Positions 1 to 15,235 of a stretch of DNA of 64,000 nt are shown in pieces. Below the pieces are notes generated by a model. The model saw nothing but the letters and a program-made list of their open reading frames with translations. It ran no database searches and was not told where the DNA came from. The DNA comes from Rallus limicola (Eukaryota > Chordata > Aves > Gruiformes > Rallidae). Position 1 is the first letter of the stretch. Every line of letters starts with the position of its first letter. The stretch covers positions 65,780,229 through 65,844,228 of the forward strand of contig JAKCOZ010000004.1 in NCBI GenBank assembly GCA_022605955.1, given 5' to 3'. Both the position numbers and the translations under genes were made by a program.

Positions 1-3000
1 CTTTAATGGGGGATATCTATAATTCTCTGAATTGTATTCCTTTCACAGTGATATTTTGTAATTCCATTCTATTACCCTTGCTTAACATTAATGAGATAAA
101 AAGATCACATTATGGCGATTGATGTTCTTCAAATTAAATGCACGTTTCCATGTACAAAGCTGTCTGCTAATTTAAAAAACATAGCATGTAACATAGAATC
201 ATGACCATGGTCATCACTCAGCTGGGATCAGATAGCATTTTTTATCTATTCATTGGATTTAACAAGGCATGAGATGGAAGCAGAATACAAAGTGTGGGTA
301 GATTATCCCGTATCCCCCCTTTTGGCCACTTCTTGGCAATCTCAGCAAGGAAACTGAGGCTTCATGTTGCCATGGAAATAAACCTCAAGGTCAAAGGGGC
401 ATATGGAAGGTCAGGCAATGACAAAGGAACATCTGAGAGGCCATCTGGATGAGTGACCTGACATAATTAGTCATTAATCCCACTCTTGGGAACAATAGAG
501 TTAGCCGAGAATGTGTTTGGACTTTGATCGTGGTCAGGGTGATCTCATGGGGAAAAGGGAAGAAAGCTCCACTTGGTAACTAAGCAGATTACCCTGGCAT
601 GCTGTTAACTAAAGAAGAGTAGTCAGAAGAGGCCAGTGGGATATGCATTTTACATATGCTGTGTTTTCCCTTTAGTTACTACTGGCCTCTCTAGAGCCAT
701 GTGGCTCTAGGATTAGCTTTTGGGTAGTGATTTTTTTTTTACAGTTTTCAATGGAAAGAGAGCAAGTGTCCCAAAATACTTCACTTAAAATTCCCAGGCA
801 ACAGATGGGAAGAGAGCTGAAGAGCCAAAGGCATCAGCCAGCTTGGTTTACAGGTGTCAATATTTACTAAGTAGAGTTGGTCAGGGTGTCTTTTGGGAAA
901 AAAGGGAGAGAATGGCTAATCAGTAAAACAATAGCAATCATCCCTGTTGTCTGTTTTATACTGAATGGTTAGAATTATAAGATGACCGAGTGTGTGGCTA
1001 AAGCTCCCCATCAGCATCTGTCTTTCCATTCCCACTCGTTTCCCTTGCATGTCATGTTTTCATTATTGAGACCAGTGCCTTGATAAGAAGATATCCCTCA
1101 CATGCATCTGAGATTCTTCTACTCGAAGATTGGGTGATATTTGGTGATTGATTCTCTAGAATTTTGTGGGGTGTGAAAGTGATAATGTGTGATAATGCAA
1201 CCCAGGGCATGCAGAATTTTACTTTTCCTATGGCTAAAAATATATGCTTTTAACCATGCCACAAAAGGAAATAATAAACAGAGGAACATTTCAGAGATTT
1301 ATTTTTTCTTGAAATAACGTGAAATGCAACATGTAATGTGCTCATTTTCATAACACATTTGCTCCATCACATTTCAAAATTTCTACTTAAAACTATTGTC
1401 TTTTTCTGTGATCAAGGCATTTTCCTAGGCTAAGAGCAAAAGCTAAGCCACTGATACTTTGCTATTAATACAAGTAAACATCCGGGAATCTCCAAAGAGA
1501 AGATCAGATTTGACATCAGCAACTGAAATTCTTTCCTTTCCCTATGTAATGAAAGTAACTTTTGCAAATGATTTCTGCCATCAACAGGTTCCACATTTTA
1601 AATGAAGTCTTTAATAGTTGACCAAACCCAGGAGGAATATGTGCTGCTTCTCTATAATTAGTACTCAATAGCGTATAGAGGAAAACCAATATTCGCTGTT
1701 TTATTGTTGAGATTTTGACACCAAAGGCTAGTATTTTATCCCCAAGATCATATAATTAATCTGCATTATTAATATAACCCAGGAAAACATAGTATTTCTA
1801 AGCAAGAATCAGCAAAATCCTTGGAAACTATAGGTTTCTCTCTCTTTATTCCTTTAAAATTGCCAAGACTGACAAAACTGTATTCATTTACACTTTCAGA
1901 GACCTGTATGGTGGTCTTACTCTGAACATCTAAATTATTTACCCAATGAAAAATTAAACTTACTTCTTTATTTCTGTTTTCCAGAAAACTTGCTATTGAC
2001 TACAAAAAATTGCTGATGAATTATGGATGTACATAATCTCTGAGGAAAAATTATTTCTTGAAGCACAGCCAGTATTATAGCTGTCATTAATGGGTTGGAC
2101 CTTAATGAACAGAATTTATATGAATAAGCAAAAGCCAAATCTTGTCAGCTTCATGAGAATGTAGAGGTAATTTTGGCAAAATTTCAGCATTACTCTGGTA
2201 GGAATAATCCAGCCCATGTGATCAGTGGTGTTCACACAATGGCAAAACTCAAAACTACATGGGATGCGGAAGACATTAATTTGGAATGGTCTATGAGCAA
2301 CAAATAGTCTTTTTATTTTATTCTGAGATCATATTGTTTTCATTTGAGATGATTATTCTATGTCCATTTTATTAGGGGAAAAATATTTCCACATTGTCCT
2401 ATTTTCATTTTTCTTTATTTTTTTAAAGAATAAGAGCAGAGAAGAGGGGAATTATGTACAGATTGGCTGTTGTGCAAGACTTCAGTGCAGGATTATATTC
2501 CTCCTTTAACAACATATTCAAATATAAGCACTTGACTTCAGTAACAGTATCTTAGCCTTCACAGATAATAGGTGTTAACATAGAACCACTTAAGAGACTC
2601 CTAGTGACAGGGATGACCTTGCAAATCTATAGATACTTTTATTTCCTTCATAGTAAGTATATGATCTATTCACAGGACTCTATCCAGACTTCATGTACCA
2701 TGCTATCCACGAGTAAGTCAGAACAGAACAGCTGAATGGGGATATAAACAGGCCATTGTTTAACAGCATTGTCGGATTGCTTAAGGTTTGACTTGGCGTT
2801 CTTAAGGTATTGTATTTCAGAATGACTCATCCCAGTGCCAGTGGTAACAAGTTGCATTTGGTTTCATTTATCAGTACTATTAAATAAAATACATGTTCTG
2901 TGTCCCCACTGCTGCCTAATACCTACACAATACTCAAAGGATAAATTCTTTCCCCTGCGGAGTTTGATTTAACAACTCTGTATCATGCGGGGATGTGATG

Positions 3001-6000
3001 TTTTCATACTTTTCAGTTTGTTTAATTTTTGGCTGTGTACAGTTTTGAAAATAAGACCTTCATCTCCTTGTTTTAATTAACATTTTTGACATTTGAAAGT
3101 GTTTAATTCTTGATCTTTTTGCCATCTACTTCAGGCAGGATCACATCCCTCTGTTGCATTAATGAGAAATTTCTGCCCTCAATGCAATGAGTAGGAGTGG
3201 TCTCTTCCCAACTTCTCATAGCTTTCTTATGTCTCTCTTCAGAATTACCAATGCTTTGCATGCAAGAATTCTAGGTCCTAATCTACCAACTCACTGCATG
3301 TGCCAACCCCTGGCTGATGACACCTAGCTAGGCAAGGTGGCGTTTTAGGTTACACCCTGAGCCTTGGTGCCTGGTGTCCTTGCTGCAGTTGTGCTCAAGC
3401 ACTTTATCTCATGGAGTGGGGACAAAGAGGGAAACTAATTGCTGAAAACAACAAAGCAGTATTTTCTTCAGCTTTCCCTCAATTGCTGAGGGCTCCTTGC
3501 TTGCTTCAGTGCTCCCCCTTCCTCCCCAAATCAACGAAGATGATGGTGAAATTACTTTCAGCTTGTACCTGCTGCTTTCCAGCCCTTCCATGTGGCTTGG
3601 TGTTGTCCTGGCTCACCAGAGAAAGACCAGGCTATCCAGTGGTGCTGGCTAGTACCTTGGTTGGGATCACTGGGGGATTATGGCTCAGTGCTGGAGACTG
3701 CACTGCTCAGGCTGTTCTTCAGTTTGGACACTAAATTAACTGGTAGTGGAGGTGTGTGTGATTTTTACACTGCAAAGCTGCAGGACTGGAGTGTTCTTTT
3801 TCACCTACTTCTCTTAGTTTTCCATGATCCCTGAGCTACTCTATTTATTTTCATAATACTTGATTGAAAAATGGCTTAGAAATACTGAGAAAAATCTAGT
3901 GATAATTGAAATATCGATTGAGTACTGCTATTGATGTTCCAGCTTGGAAGATTCATATCACTCTGAGGTTATTTCCAATCCTATTATTTGTTTTCACAAA
4001 ATGGAAGCCAGAGGTTATGAGCTGATTTCTTATGACCTAGAAACATTCCAGACATAGGCAAAGAAGTTGCAATAAGTTTACTGCTTCTTTTAAATTTTTC
4101 ATTGCATGTAAATGAGAAAGAAAACAAAAAGCCTCTGAACTAATTTTTTATTTCTATTCTTTGAAGATCGACCAATTTATACAAATATTATTAAAAGCAG
4201 TTCAGAAGCAAGTTTTTCCAGTATTAAAGTTTTATTTAAAAGCCTAAATAATGAATAACAAGTAGAAATCAAATAATATCATTAAGAAACCTTGCAGTCT
4301 GGATGCCCTGGGCTCAACTTCATAATCTAAAAGAGAAAAGGACAAATTGATCTTCAATCTTTTGCATAAGCATACCCATTATTGTCTTATCTGTAAGTGT
4401 AGGGAAACTACCTCTGCCTCTACCATTCTTTAAATTGTAAAAAAGCAAAGGGGCTTAATTACAAAAGAGTCCAAAATTATTTGACACTTCTAGTTGTTCC
4501 TTTTTGATTAAATCTATTTTTTAACACATGATTTAAATTACCGAACAAGTTTGGATTAATTAAAGCTACTTTTTCATTTGAGTGTGAGAAAAGCCAAACA
4601 GATATAAATTAATTCATGATGAAATTCAGTGTATTTACACAGATGTAGTACTTGGCAAAAAAATAAAATTATAGCATCATTTTATGTATTAGGATATAAT
4701 CAGGGCAGATAAACCAAGAATGCATGGGGTTTTTAATTAATATTTTAATATTTATACTGTTTGTAACAGCTATTAGGCATATCCACCATCCTAATTTTAA
4801 CCATTACCAAAATATTTAATACTATTTATTCATATGGATGAAAGAAGAATTCTGTAGAACCAGTCCCTGTGAGACAATATACTATGAAGAAAAGAAGTTT
4901 CCCAAAGCAGAACATATGCCTCAAGAAATACTGAAAAACTATTAATGGATAAGCGTAAAATGCTAGGGAAACTGAAGAGTTATTGTGCTTACTATAATGC
5001 TATTTGAAATGAAAAATAATTTAGGTTCATATAAGGAGGGTAAATAAATAGAATAATCTATATATTTCCTAAGCTATCATAGGAAGCAAAAAACCCTGTA
5101 GCTGAATTTTCTTCTTTTTTTCATAATGGGAATATTGAACATTTACTTGCTTGTAATATATGAACTTAAACTTAGGTCTTGAAGTTGACATTTCAGATCA
5201 AAGGCCAGTTTGGAATAAGTTTTACTGTATAAATCTTTTTAGTATTTCACACAACACTTCAGGAAAAAACCCAACAAACACTCAGAGAAAATAATTATGT
5301 TTGAAGAAAGCTTAATGTGTTAAGAGTCATAATAATTCAGTGTTAAGATTCACATAGCAAGCCTTAAATTTTCTAGTGAAATAGATAAAGCTTGTACTCA
5401 TATTGTCATGCTGTAATTACAGGAATCAGAAACAGGCCTGAAAATCATGTTGCTGACTGGGTAAATCAACTAATTAAACACTAATATGCAGGCTTGATTC
5501 CTGTCTGCAATGTTCTACGCATGCAACTGCTACCATAAAAGCAAGAAATAACAATTTTGCTATATTACAGATTATTTGAAAGTACACTTGTGCTGTAATT
5601 GAAATATTCCATAACTGATGAACTGTCCCAAAATCTTCTCTAAAACATTTGATTACATAGAGTAAAACTGAACATCATTGATATAATAATTCCAATCAAG
5701 CAAATAGAAGCAGTTTTCTGATATGTTTGAATTTAAAAGGGAGCATAAAATACTAAAAGGACTTTGATATTTCTTAGATTCATGAATATGTTGTAGGAAT
5801 CAAACTCACAGTGATCTACAGTGTTCTTAAAAAGAAGTTGAAATGCTCTTTGAGGTGATATCAGACATGTCAGTTATCATTCAGACAAAATAAATGTTTG
5901 GAGAGGTCAGCTAAGTGATTTCTGCACAGCTCTCAAAAGCCACTCAGTGTCACTACAGCAGCTTCTGATATTAGGGGTGGACTCCAAAAGACTACATAGC

Positions 6001-9000
6001 CCTACATAGCAAATTTAAAAAGCTAGAACTGAAAGAGGATGAGTACCACAACAGAGAATGTGATCAGAAACAAAACCACCTACACCAAGAATCCCTAGAA
6101 GAACAGTTGTCTGTTCTAATTGACCACATTGCTCAATCACTAAGTTTAGCCTTTTTGTTCACCATCTTCATTACCCAAAACAAAAACACTTGAAGGACAC
6201 TGTGCAGAGAAGAGTCTGAGGGAAACATACAAGAGCTCAAGCTCTGAAACTGGGCTTAACCACTTGCACTGTAAAGTGCAGACTTCTGTACTATATTTGA
6301 GACTAACACATGACAGGTTGGTCTTTATTACTTCTCAGGTTTACATTAGTGATTTCTGAGAGAGCTGCTCTGTTTCATAGCAAAGTTAAAGATGCAAGCT
6401 TAAATCACTGAGAAGTCATGGCTTTCAGTCTTCACCTGTTTGATTTTGCTTTCAAAGGGACTGCATGCATCCTCACAGTCAGTTACCAGGTCTTAGCTGG
6501 GAGCCAGGATCAAACAGCTGAGAGATGATAGAAAACAGGTCCATGAACTACTTCTCACTTATTCCCAAACATATGAGCACTCCCAACCTGCTTGATTTTG
6601 GCATGAGGCAAGTTCAATTTGAGTTTGTCTTGTGTTATTGGCTTGCCTTTGCTTTAGAAGGAAATGCTCAGAGGTATTGCTGGGAAGCAGTTTAGGAAGC
6701 TGCTCCTTGCTGCCTCTCAGCTGTATGCTAATGGCTTCCAGCTGAATGAACTGCATTCATGCTTCTCTCTGGGCCTGTCCCCCTGCAAACTGCTGCTGGA
6801 GACCTTCACAAGCCAAATCAGACATCTGAGGTATCAGAGACGGGAGCCACTGTTTCTTAACAGTAACTTTACTGCTTTCCTGCCTATCTTCAAGTGAGTT
6901 CCTGTCTTCAGCTTTGCTCCTTCAATGGTCTTGGGTGAAACAGGGTTAGCACTCACCCTGGCAATGTCTGTGCTTCAGCTGGGAGCCATTAACTGACAGC
7001 TTGTGAAATGGCAAGGAACAATTTCCTAATTGCCTGTCAGCTGTAACTGCCTGAGGAACTCTTCCAGCATGTGTCACAGCAAAGTCAAGCAGGTTATTTC
7101 AGTTATTTCAAGCAACCCCCAGCAGAGATTTAGGCTACCCTGGTTTCATTTTTTTTTTTGGTGATGGATTTGTCTAAGACCACTAACAAAGTCTGGAAGA
7201 TATATATATCCTTGCAAGCTCTCTGCTTTTAGTTACTTGCTCTTAACCCAGATGCAGATATCCATGCTCACACTGTGACTACACTGGGAATGGAGATTCT
7301 GTGTAAGAGGCCGTAAAGGTTTGCCAGCAGTCAGGAGTACACACACTGGACAGAAGCACAAGCATTGCTGCCTTGTATATAACTTCTGTATTGTTTTATT
7401 GGGAAGTTAGTGGGAAGAAAAGTTAGTGCCTGCCTTTTGCATAAGAGCTTACTGTCAGAAGGATTCATGCAGGAGGAAAGATACCTAAGTTAACTTCTCC
7501 AGCCTCAGTTCAAATGGCTTTGAAGTCACATCTCACATGAGGTATATAGAGGAATCTGGGCTGAGAATGCTTCACCATTACCCTTAAAGCCAAACATCAG
7601 CACAGCAAAGTCTAAGGGCCTTCAGGTCGGAAGAAAAGAAGAGATCGAGTTAGTCTAAATGTCTGCAGCTTGTCTGTTAGAGCTATGGTGTGTTAAACTG
7701 GGTTTATGGGCCTGTTTCCAGAACAGTTTGGGTATTTTATCTTAGCTGGTTTTATATATTGTTGCCTCAGGAGTTGGGAAGTGGGAATTAAACTGCATTT
7801 TGTTTTAGTTTTTACCTGTACAAACTCTATAATTGGGGGTCTTACAGTAGTGGCAGTAGTCAACAGTAACTGGAGACTGTTAATGAAGAGTAACAGAAAA
7901 GGGCATTGAAATACCTCAGCTTTATCTCCCTCAGGGCAGTACATGGAGGGACAGGGTCTCAGAGACAGAATTTTGTCAGCTATGAACCAAATAACTTTTT
8001 TTTTTTTTTTTATACCAAAACCTAAGTGTGCCCTAATAGTTCTGGATAAATATAGGAAAATTACCAATTGGTCCAGAGGTGAAAGAGCTTGATGTCTCTC
8101 AATAGAGCTGCATCCAAGAAATGGGCAGTGTCTGCATGCTAAAAGTGAAAAGCAGCCTTTCTAACTATTGTCATCCTGTGAAAGCCTGATTTTTATTTCA
8201 GAAAATTAATTGTTTCAGAAATAGAGAAGGGGTAAAGATTAAACAAATTGGCAGGGAGCAAAGTATCAGGCATTCAACAGTTCTCCAGGATGGCACCCAA
8301 GAAGACCAGAAAGGGGCAGGCAAAGCTATTTTGGAGAGATAGCTGTTCAGTTTCACACATGAGATTAGAAAATAGTTTAAACACTGTTAGTTCCATAGAT
8401 ATCTAGATCTCCAAACCCACCTCACTGAGTAGCTCTCAAGGAGTAGTCTTAGAGTCTGAGGACTAAACGTCACAATCCATTGCATGTGTTACACTGCCAG
8501 CTATAAGTTCAAACCCCAAATGGCTTTGTGCTTCACACTGCAAAAAGACCTTTACAATATGTTAACGTGACTTAAGTGACCGAATCAGCAAATGAAACCA
8601 GCTGTATTAGGTGCCTCATCTAGAGAACAAACCATACCCAGCCTGCTGAAATCCCGGAACTGCAGTGGCCTGCTCTTGGGGAATCATATGGCATTCTTAA
8701 ATTTTAATCCCAAGCAAAAGGGCTTACGTATGTTTATTTGTCAGTGTGTCTGCTTGAGCAATGCCTAGTTCTGCTGGAAGAGGAAAAAAGCTGAGGCCAC
8801 GCACATAACTGCTTTAATTGTGACAAAATAATTAAGTGCTTTCAGCTGTGTCTATATTGGGCCATTGTTTACTTGGCTTGTTCACACTCTGCTGTAGGTG
8901 GCTCTTCCAAACATTCCCACATTTATGACTTCTGTCCTTTTTTTCAGTATGGTTTTTTAGGAGATATAATATTGACAAACCTGTCAAACTTAACTTTCAC

Positions 9001-12000
9001 ACCTTGTCTTGTAAATAAATGGCTCGAAAGCATACCGATGGTCACTATAAGGGAATGTATAGAATGCAGAGGTGGATGATTGGAACGAACAGTCACCCTC
9101 GAAACTCACATTCGGTAGCTACTTTGATCACAAACTAAGTGACTAGCTTCTTTAAGGAGTGGGATGTAATTTAGAACATCAAATGGCCTTGTGGAAACCA
9201 AAGTATAATTTCAAAAGTTGTATCACGTTTCTATTTTCAGGTGTTCAGGCGAAGTTTTGAAAAGTTTAATTTGTGGACTGAACTTTCTTTTGCTGTTTTT
9301 TTCCTAGACATACATTTATGAAATGTGAAATACAAATCTAGCTAGTCTATGCTTCTGAAGTTAACATTAAGCCAGGGCTTAACTTATTTCCAGTTAGACT
9401 ATGCCTATATATAAAAAAATCCTTAAAATAATTAATAAACAGACCATTTGTGTGATATAACTACTGAATGCTGCTAGATAATTCTGATTTATCAACTCCA
9501 AGACACCATAAATTTGAGGTGATTAACAAATGCTTATAAAATGTAACTTACAATATTTGAAACTAGTTTAGTTCTGTCTGGAAAAAAATATGCAGGGCAT
9601 TGTCACAAGCTTGTTGCTTTTTCTTTTTAAACAGAGCTTCCCAATCCTGTAGATGGTGGAAAGAAACACAGATCCAACTTTGCCTGCTGAGTACTGCTAT
9701 CCAGACTGACCTACATTTTTCACTCTGCTTTTGTTCGACATGTAAGTTACAGAAAACATAAGGCATACTTGCGCAGGATGTTGGAATACATGACATCTGG
9801 GAGTGCCTTACAACATAAATTAGTTAATGTTTTGGAAAGTAATGAGTAAATACAGAAGATACAAAATCGGAATAATAGGTTTTCTACACCTGCTTTCCTC
9901 GGTGTTTTTTAAGTAACTACATAGTTTTTATTATTATAATGTCATCCAAGTTAGTTTGAGTATGAGCAAGTCACAGTCACGCTACTGGAAATGTATTCCC
10001 TTTTAGGAGAAGCTATGTCTGAGAACAAATTAGCAGGGTCTGACTCCTTTTTTCTGAATGGAGGGAGGTCTGAAGGGGCAAACCTAGGTAGGGGTCACTG
10101 AGTGTTTTTAAAAGTCTATGTTCTGACGGAAAATTTGGGTGAATAGAATTAAGGTAGTAGAAAGCATGCTGCTCCTAGCACCAGCACTATGAGTACAGTA
10201 GCAGTAAGCACACAGGAACAGAAGAGTTTTGTACAAAATGGCTATGATAATGATGAGGCCTGTCAGAGAGCATGAAATAATGCTGCAGTTAAGACTTGGA
10301 GACTGCAGGCACACCCAAAAGCCCAAAAGCAACTCTACAACTAACCCATGTGCTGCTGGCACCACAACCCAAGGATTTGCACAAGCTAATTTACCCTGTT
10401 GCCTGTTTAACAGTAATCTTCATGTTACTACTGCAGCCTATCAAGCTAAGATATGCCCTCAGTCTTTTAGAAGACTTGGGAGCGGGGGGAAGGAATAAAA
10501 GTTTAATGGGATGACAGTTCCCATTGTTCTCAAATTGCACCCAGATACAGTGGAAGCATTCCTCTGCTGCAGCATGTGTTCAGTGGTTACAGTCATGGGC
10601 AACAGTAGAAAATCCTATGACGAATAGATGATGATCACTTGAAAATCTCACCCTTAGTTTTTGCTGAGCACTCCTATAAGGAGGCTCCTTTATGCTCTGC
10701 ATTGCTGTATGCAGTGCAGGAATGTAATAGGAATGCAGTCTGTATAACATTTATATATCATTATCATCATCATTATCATGATGTGTTATCTGTCTGGCAA
10801 TCTGCTTGCAATATGAATGACAATTCTTCATATTGGTCGTGTTTTTCCATGAGGCAGATAATTACTGCTGGCAGAGAAAGGCAGCTTGGATTTAAGAAGG
10901 CACCAGATGTTGCTAAAACTGCCTTTAAACTCCTCTTTGTTGCTTCCTGGAGCTTGCAGCATACAGAGAAATTGAAGCAAAGTGCTGCTTCACCAGAACC
11001 GGTAGCCTAATCTCTTCAGCTGTTTCTGCTACACTTTAACAGCAATGTGTGTGCTGTGGACACCAAAGGAAGCCAGTAAATCTAGATCAGGGCCTCCCTA
11101 TGTCCCACTGGTATTAATTAAAGATATTCATGGCAGCTAGTGTCTACCTTGTTGAGAACAACCATGACTGGGACCCATACCAAAGGATGGCTCAGCTTGA
11201 TGTAAAGAATTGCCAAAGTTTATTTGAAGGCCAAACATCTTTTTTTTTAGCAAAATATTTTGCGCTGAGTTTTGGTAGCAGAGGTGCAGGGTTTGACACT
11301 GAGTATCTGTTTCAGTAACAGCTATTTGAGAATATACATACTTGAAATTGGATGCCAGCTTCAGAGTTCCTATTTAAGAGAATGCTTCCACTTGGCCAAG
11401 ACCAATGTATTTTCCATGGGTTTGTCCAAAGGTCCACATCACATAGCTGCAAATTATTACTTGAATGCTCCTGAACACGGATACCATCATACATAATTTT
11501 ATTATAGGCTAATATAAAGGAGTTGGGAAGGGAGATAAGGAAGGAAATAAACTGGACTTAACATTTTTTATGAGTGTGCTATCTATGGCAAGAACCATTA
11601 TCAACACACAGTATTATATGTGCAATAATTCATGGGTCTCAAAAAGTACAGGTTTTTGAGTTTTATAACTTTGAGTTTAAATCTTTCTTCACTTTCTAAC
11701 TTCCAAAAAAAAAAAAGAATGACAACATTTATCTTCTCTGGAAAAAGGTAGTCCTGTTAGCTAAAGGACTTTTTTTTTAATGGAGAATTGAAAATGGCTT
11801 AAAATCACAGTAAGGTTCTTTTAAAGATCTCTTGGGTCCGATTCTCTCTTTACAGACACTAAATTACACAAGCATGATTACTTTTGCGGTATTTCACTGG
11901 AGATACTCCCAGTCCTACAGCTATAAAGCAACAAAGAATGAAGTATCTCATGTAGCATTCAAATTCTCCAGATTATGCTGGGGTAGAGTGCAAAAAGGGC

Positions 12001-15000
12001 AAGGAGAGAATCATCTTAACAATAAGCCAGTCCATTTTAACCTCATCAAACAACAAAGTAAGTCCTTCAAAGAAACCATATCATTAAGCTTTGATTTGCA
12101 TTGATAAAATATGTAGCTATTCAATTGAAATAATGTTTTAGATTATTTTATAGATAGTCATTTGTGTCTGAGACACACTTACAAACCAGATCCTCAGCCA
12201 AGACGGGTCAAACCACCTTAATTTCCTCTATCATCATCTATCAACTGAACATCTTACTATCTGAAAATGGAGAAAAATTTGGTGGAAAGAATAGTTGGAA
12301 TGTTAAAAGTATTAGCATTTCATTATCTTTCTTAATTAAAGTGTTGCATAAAATGTCTCATATCTAGATGTCACGAGCTCCTTTTCTAAAATGCTACGCC
12401 TAAAAGACAAAGCTAAAGGTTAAAATTAAATGAAATTATATTCCCCCGGAATAAAATGGATATACATTAAAAGTATAGTTAGGTTGTAAATTCATTTAAG
12501 CTTTTAAAAATTGCAAAGGAATATATAAAATGCAAATTAAAGGAGAAAATCTTATTTATCTCCCTTGTTTGTATGGTAATTGGATGCTTTTAATGAATTA
12601 ATCTCATGCACAGACTACTGCTAAATTAGACTACCTATAATGTACTGTCTTCAAGTAACTTCACATTCTCATTATGGCCTCCCTAATTTCTAAAGTAAAA
12701 TTAATATAATTAGGGAGCAAATCAATACATATTGATCTTGAGTTACTTCAATGGAACAAAAGAATAACAGATTAAAAGGAGGTGATTTTTGTTAGCATTG
12801 ATTTTGTTAGCATGCTGAAACAACAGTGTTGAAGAATTAAGTCTTAAAGTATTTTCTTTCCCTGAATGATATCCTCTGGTCATTTTATATTCTCTATGAA
12901 GGAAATATTTTTGCATGGCTGTGTTTGAGAGAAATGAAAAAATAATCTGTTCACCCTCTGTATTTGGATGACTTTTTTCTTATGGCATAGCATTCTTATG
13001 GGAAAAGACATTGAGTATATTTTCTTTTCATGGAGATCAATTTCAGGCTGCAAATTATTTCATCAGCCTATGTTTCTTTTTCTGAGCGTAAATTAAAGGT
13101 GGATGCACGCTGGCAAACACTACCTGAATAAATAGCTGGTAGTATACCAGGATATAATCAAGCATATGCAGTGAGGAACTTGAGGTTCATAATGAGAAAT
13201 AATGGAAACATTCACAGAAATCAAAGCAGCAATGCTTTTCTACATACCCACCAACTTATTTCATGTGGAAGAAAATTACGCTTCCTAGCAGAAGAGAGTA
13301 AGTTCTTTTTATTGTATTCAGGAAGACATATTGCTATATAATGGCGTTAGACTGACATTTATTAGTAAGGTGTGAAGAAAAAATAATAATGTGTTACCTC
13401 AGCAGCTGAAGTCCATATTCTGAAAGTTGCCGCTGGGGATGGAAATGTCTCAGGTGGTTCCAGACAAAGGCTTGTGTCGTTCCGTTTTCCTCTGGAGCCT
13501 CTGCAGGGCACCAGGCTGCTGCTGCAGGTAAACTTTACCCAAACTCATAAGAGCATGTTGATTGAAGTCAGGGGCAGTTAATTTGCTTTTCACATCTTAA
13601 AGTCTCTACAGAGCGTAAACCCTTTTTCCTAACTCATATTTCATTTCTGTGGTTCACAGAATCTTTATGATACCTGAACAAATTCCCTTGCTGCATGTGA
13701 TAAATCTAAATTGCTTTGTTTAAAAAGGTAATTAATTTAGAGTTTTTCTTTCAATTTTCACACCATATGAACATGAATAAAGCTTTTCATGGTGTATAAA
13801 TTTATGTACAGTGATTACCCAAATGAATGGCAGAAACAGCTGCACCTTAAATCTTTACACTGAATATCCTGGTTTACTTGAAGCTAAATAGCAGATTCTG
13901 GTTGCATTTCAGACATTCATTTAAAGATAATTTTAGGGAAACAATAGTAATACATACAAAAATTGTTAGAAATATTAGAGGAAGAAGAGCTTTGAAGTTT
14001 TCTTTGCAAATACACAAAAGGTTTTGTACTATGTAATTGTTCACTAAAAGTGGGTCTTAGACAGAGCGAAGGCTATTTGACTGTTTAACAGTATTCCACA
14101 TGAAGTTACATGTTGGTACAATGCTAATTCGTTGAATTGTGTAAAAATCCAAAACTATAACGTACCTGGCCTTCTGCAGGATGGATTAGGAACCTATTGT
14201 TAATATGAAATTTTGTCATTGAGAAAACAGTACTTTTGACACATCTTAGTGAAAACAAGGTAGGTGCAATGTAGAGGCTGCTATCATTAAAACTCTATGC
14301 ATCTTTTTCTTTGGTATTAAGACACAGACCCATTACAAGCTGGCAAAGCAGATGATAGTGACATTTAAATATGTTTTTCATTGATAATTTGGGCAAAAAG
14401 TCTCTGTTATAAATAAAGCAGCTATAGTTGTGCAACAATATTAGATTACCAGGAAAACTGGGAGACTTCCTCTCTTCTTCTCATATAGCAGTATTTACTT
14501 TAGCTGTTCTATTTACTGATTACATTATTTCTGCAATAAAAGATATCAGTATACCATATTTAATAATAATAATAATAGTTTTCAGATGTTCCTGATCTTG
14601 GACCATATTTGAGCGTAGTTGAACCTGATGGTAGCAAATTTTTACTTGAAGGCAAAGTCTAGGCATCCATGCTTGAACCAATATATTCTCATCCAGACTT
14701 GCTGGATGACAATTATTTTGATTTCAGTTTCATAAGGAATGCCAAGAAAAAGTATCAGGGGAAAAAGCACTATTGTCATGAACAGACTGATCCTGGAGCT
14801 CAACAAATAAATTTCACTTCCTTTTCATGTCCATGAAAAAGAAATTTAATTTGGGACATATACCTGAAACAGGGATATTACTAGACAAGGGTACCCTTTA
14901 CTATGTAAGATCCCGTTCTGATATCACGTTTGCGTACTCTCAAGCTGAAGTGAAAGAAGTGGAGAAACATTTTTGGGAGTTCACTGACTGGTAAGCAGAC

Positions 15001-15083
15001 TTACAGGTAAGTAAGGGGTTTTTGTATTTGAGTCCTTTTAAGAGAACCTTTATTAGAATAATAAAGGCAAATGATTCTTCTTT
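1..15083. other. Unique AT-rich non-coding DNA
   Basis: I see no gene in this stretch. Open frames are short (up to about 124 codons), overlap on both strands and show no recognisable domain. Simple-sequence runs include T16 at 7996-8011, A12 at 11705-11716, ATC/ATT repeats near 10755-10790 and a short AAT run at 14563-14578. Several AT-rich blocks carry TAATTA/CAATTAA-type homeodomain cores, for example 5400-5600 and 12420-12740. These could be conserved non-coding elements, but that needs comparison with other genomes. The stretch is either intergenic or intronic. Confidence 0.6.
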
Positions 15084-15235
15084 TTGATTTTCCTTATTTT
15101 TTCTTTTTTTTGGGCCCTTCCCTTCCTTTCCCATCCTCTTCCTTTTCCCTTTTTTCCTTTTCCCTTCCCTCTTCTCCTTTCTTTCCTTTTAACCTTCTTG
15201 TCCTTTTTCCCTTCTTTTTTCTTTTCCCTCATGAT
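15084..15235. repeat. Pyrimidine (CT-rich) tract
   Basis: About 150 bases are almost purely C and T on the + strand, with irregular TTCC, TTTCC and CCCTT units. The tract directly abuts the truncated end of the CR1 copy that follows. Open frames here (proline/serine/phenylalanine-rich on +, lysine/glutamate-rich on -) are by-products of base composition. Confidence 0.8.

Noticed and set aside
3411..3834. Overlapping frames of 107 and 80 codons
   Set aside because: No domain; two frames of the same strand overlap, and an opposite-strand frame is open too.
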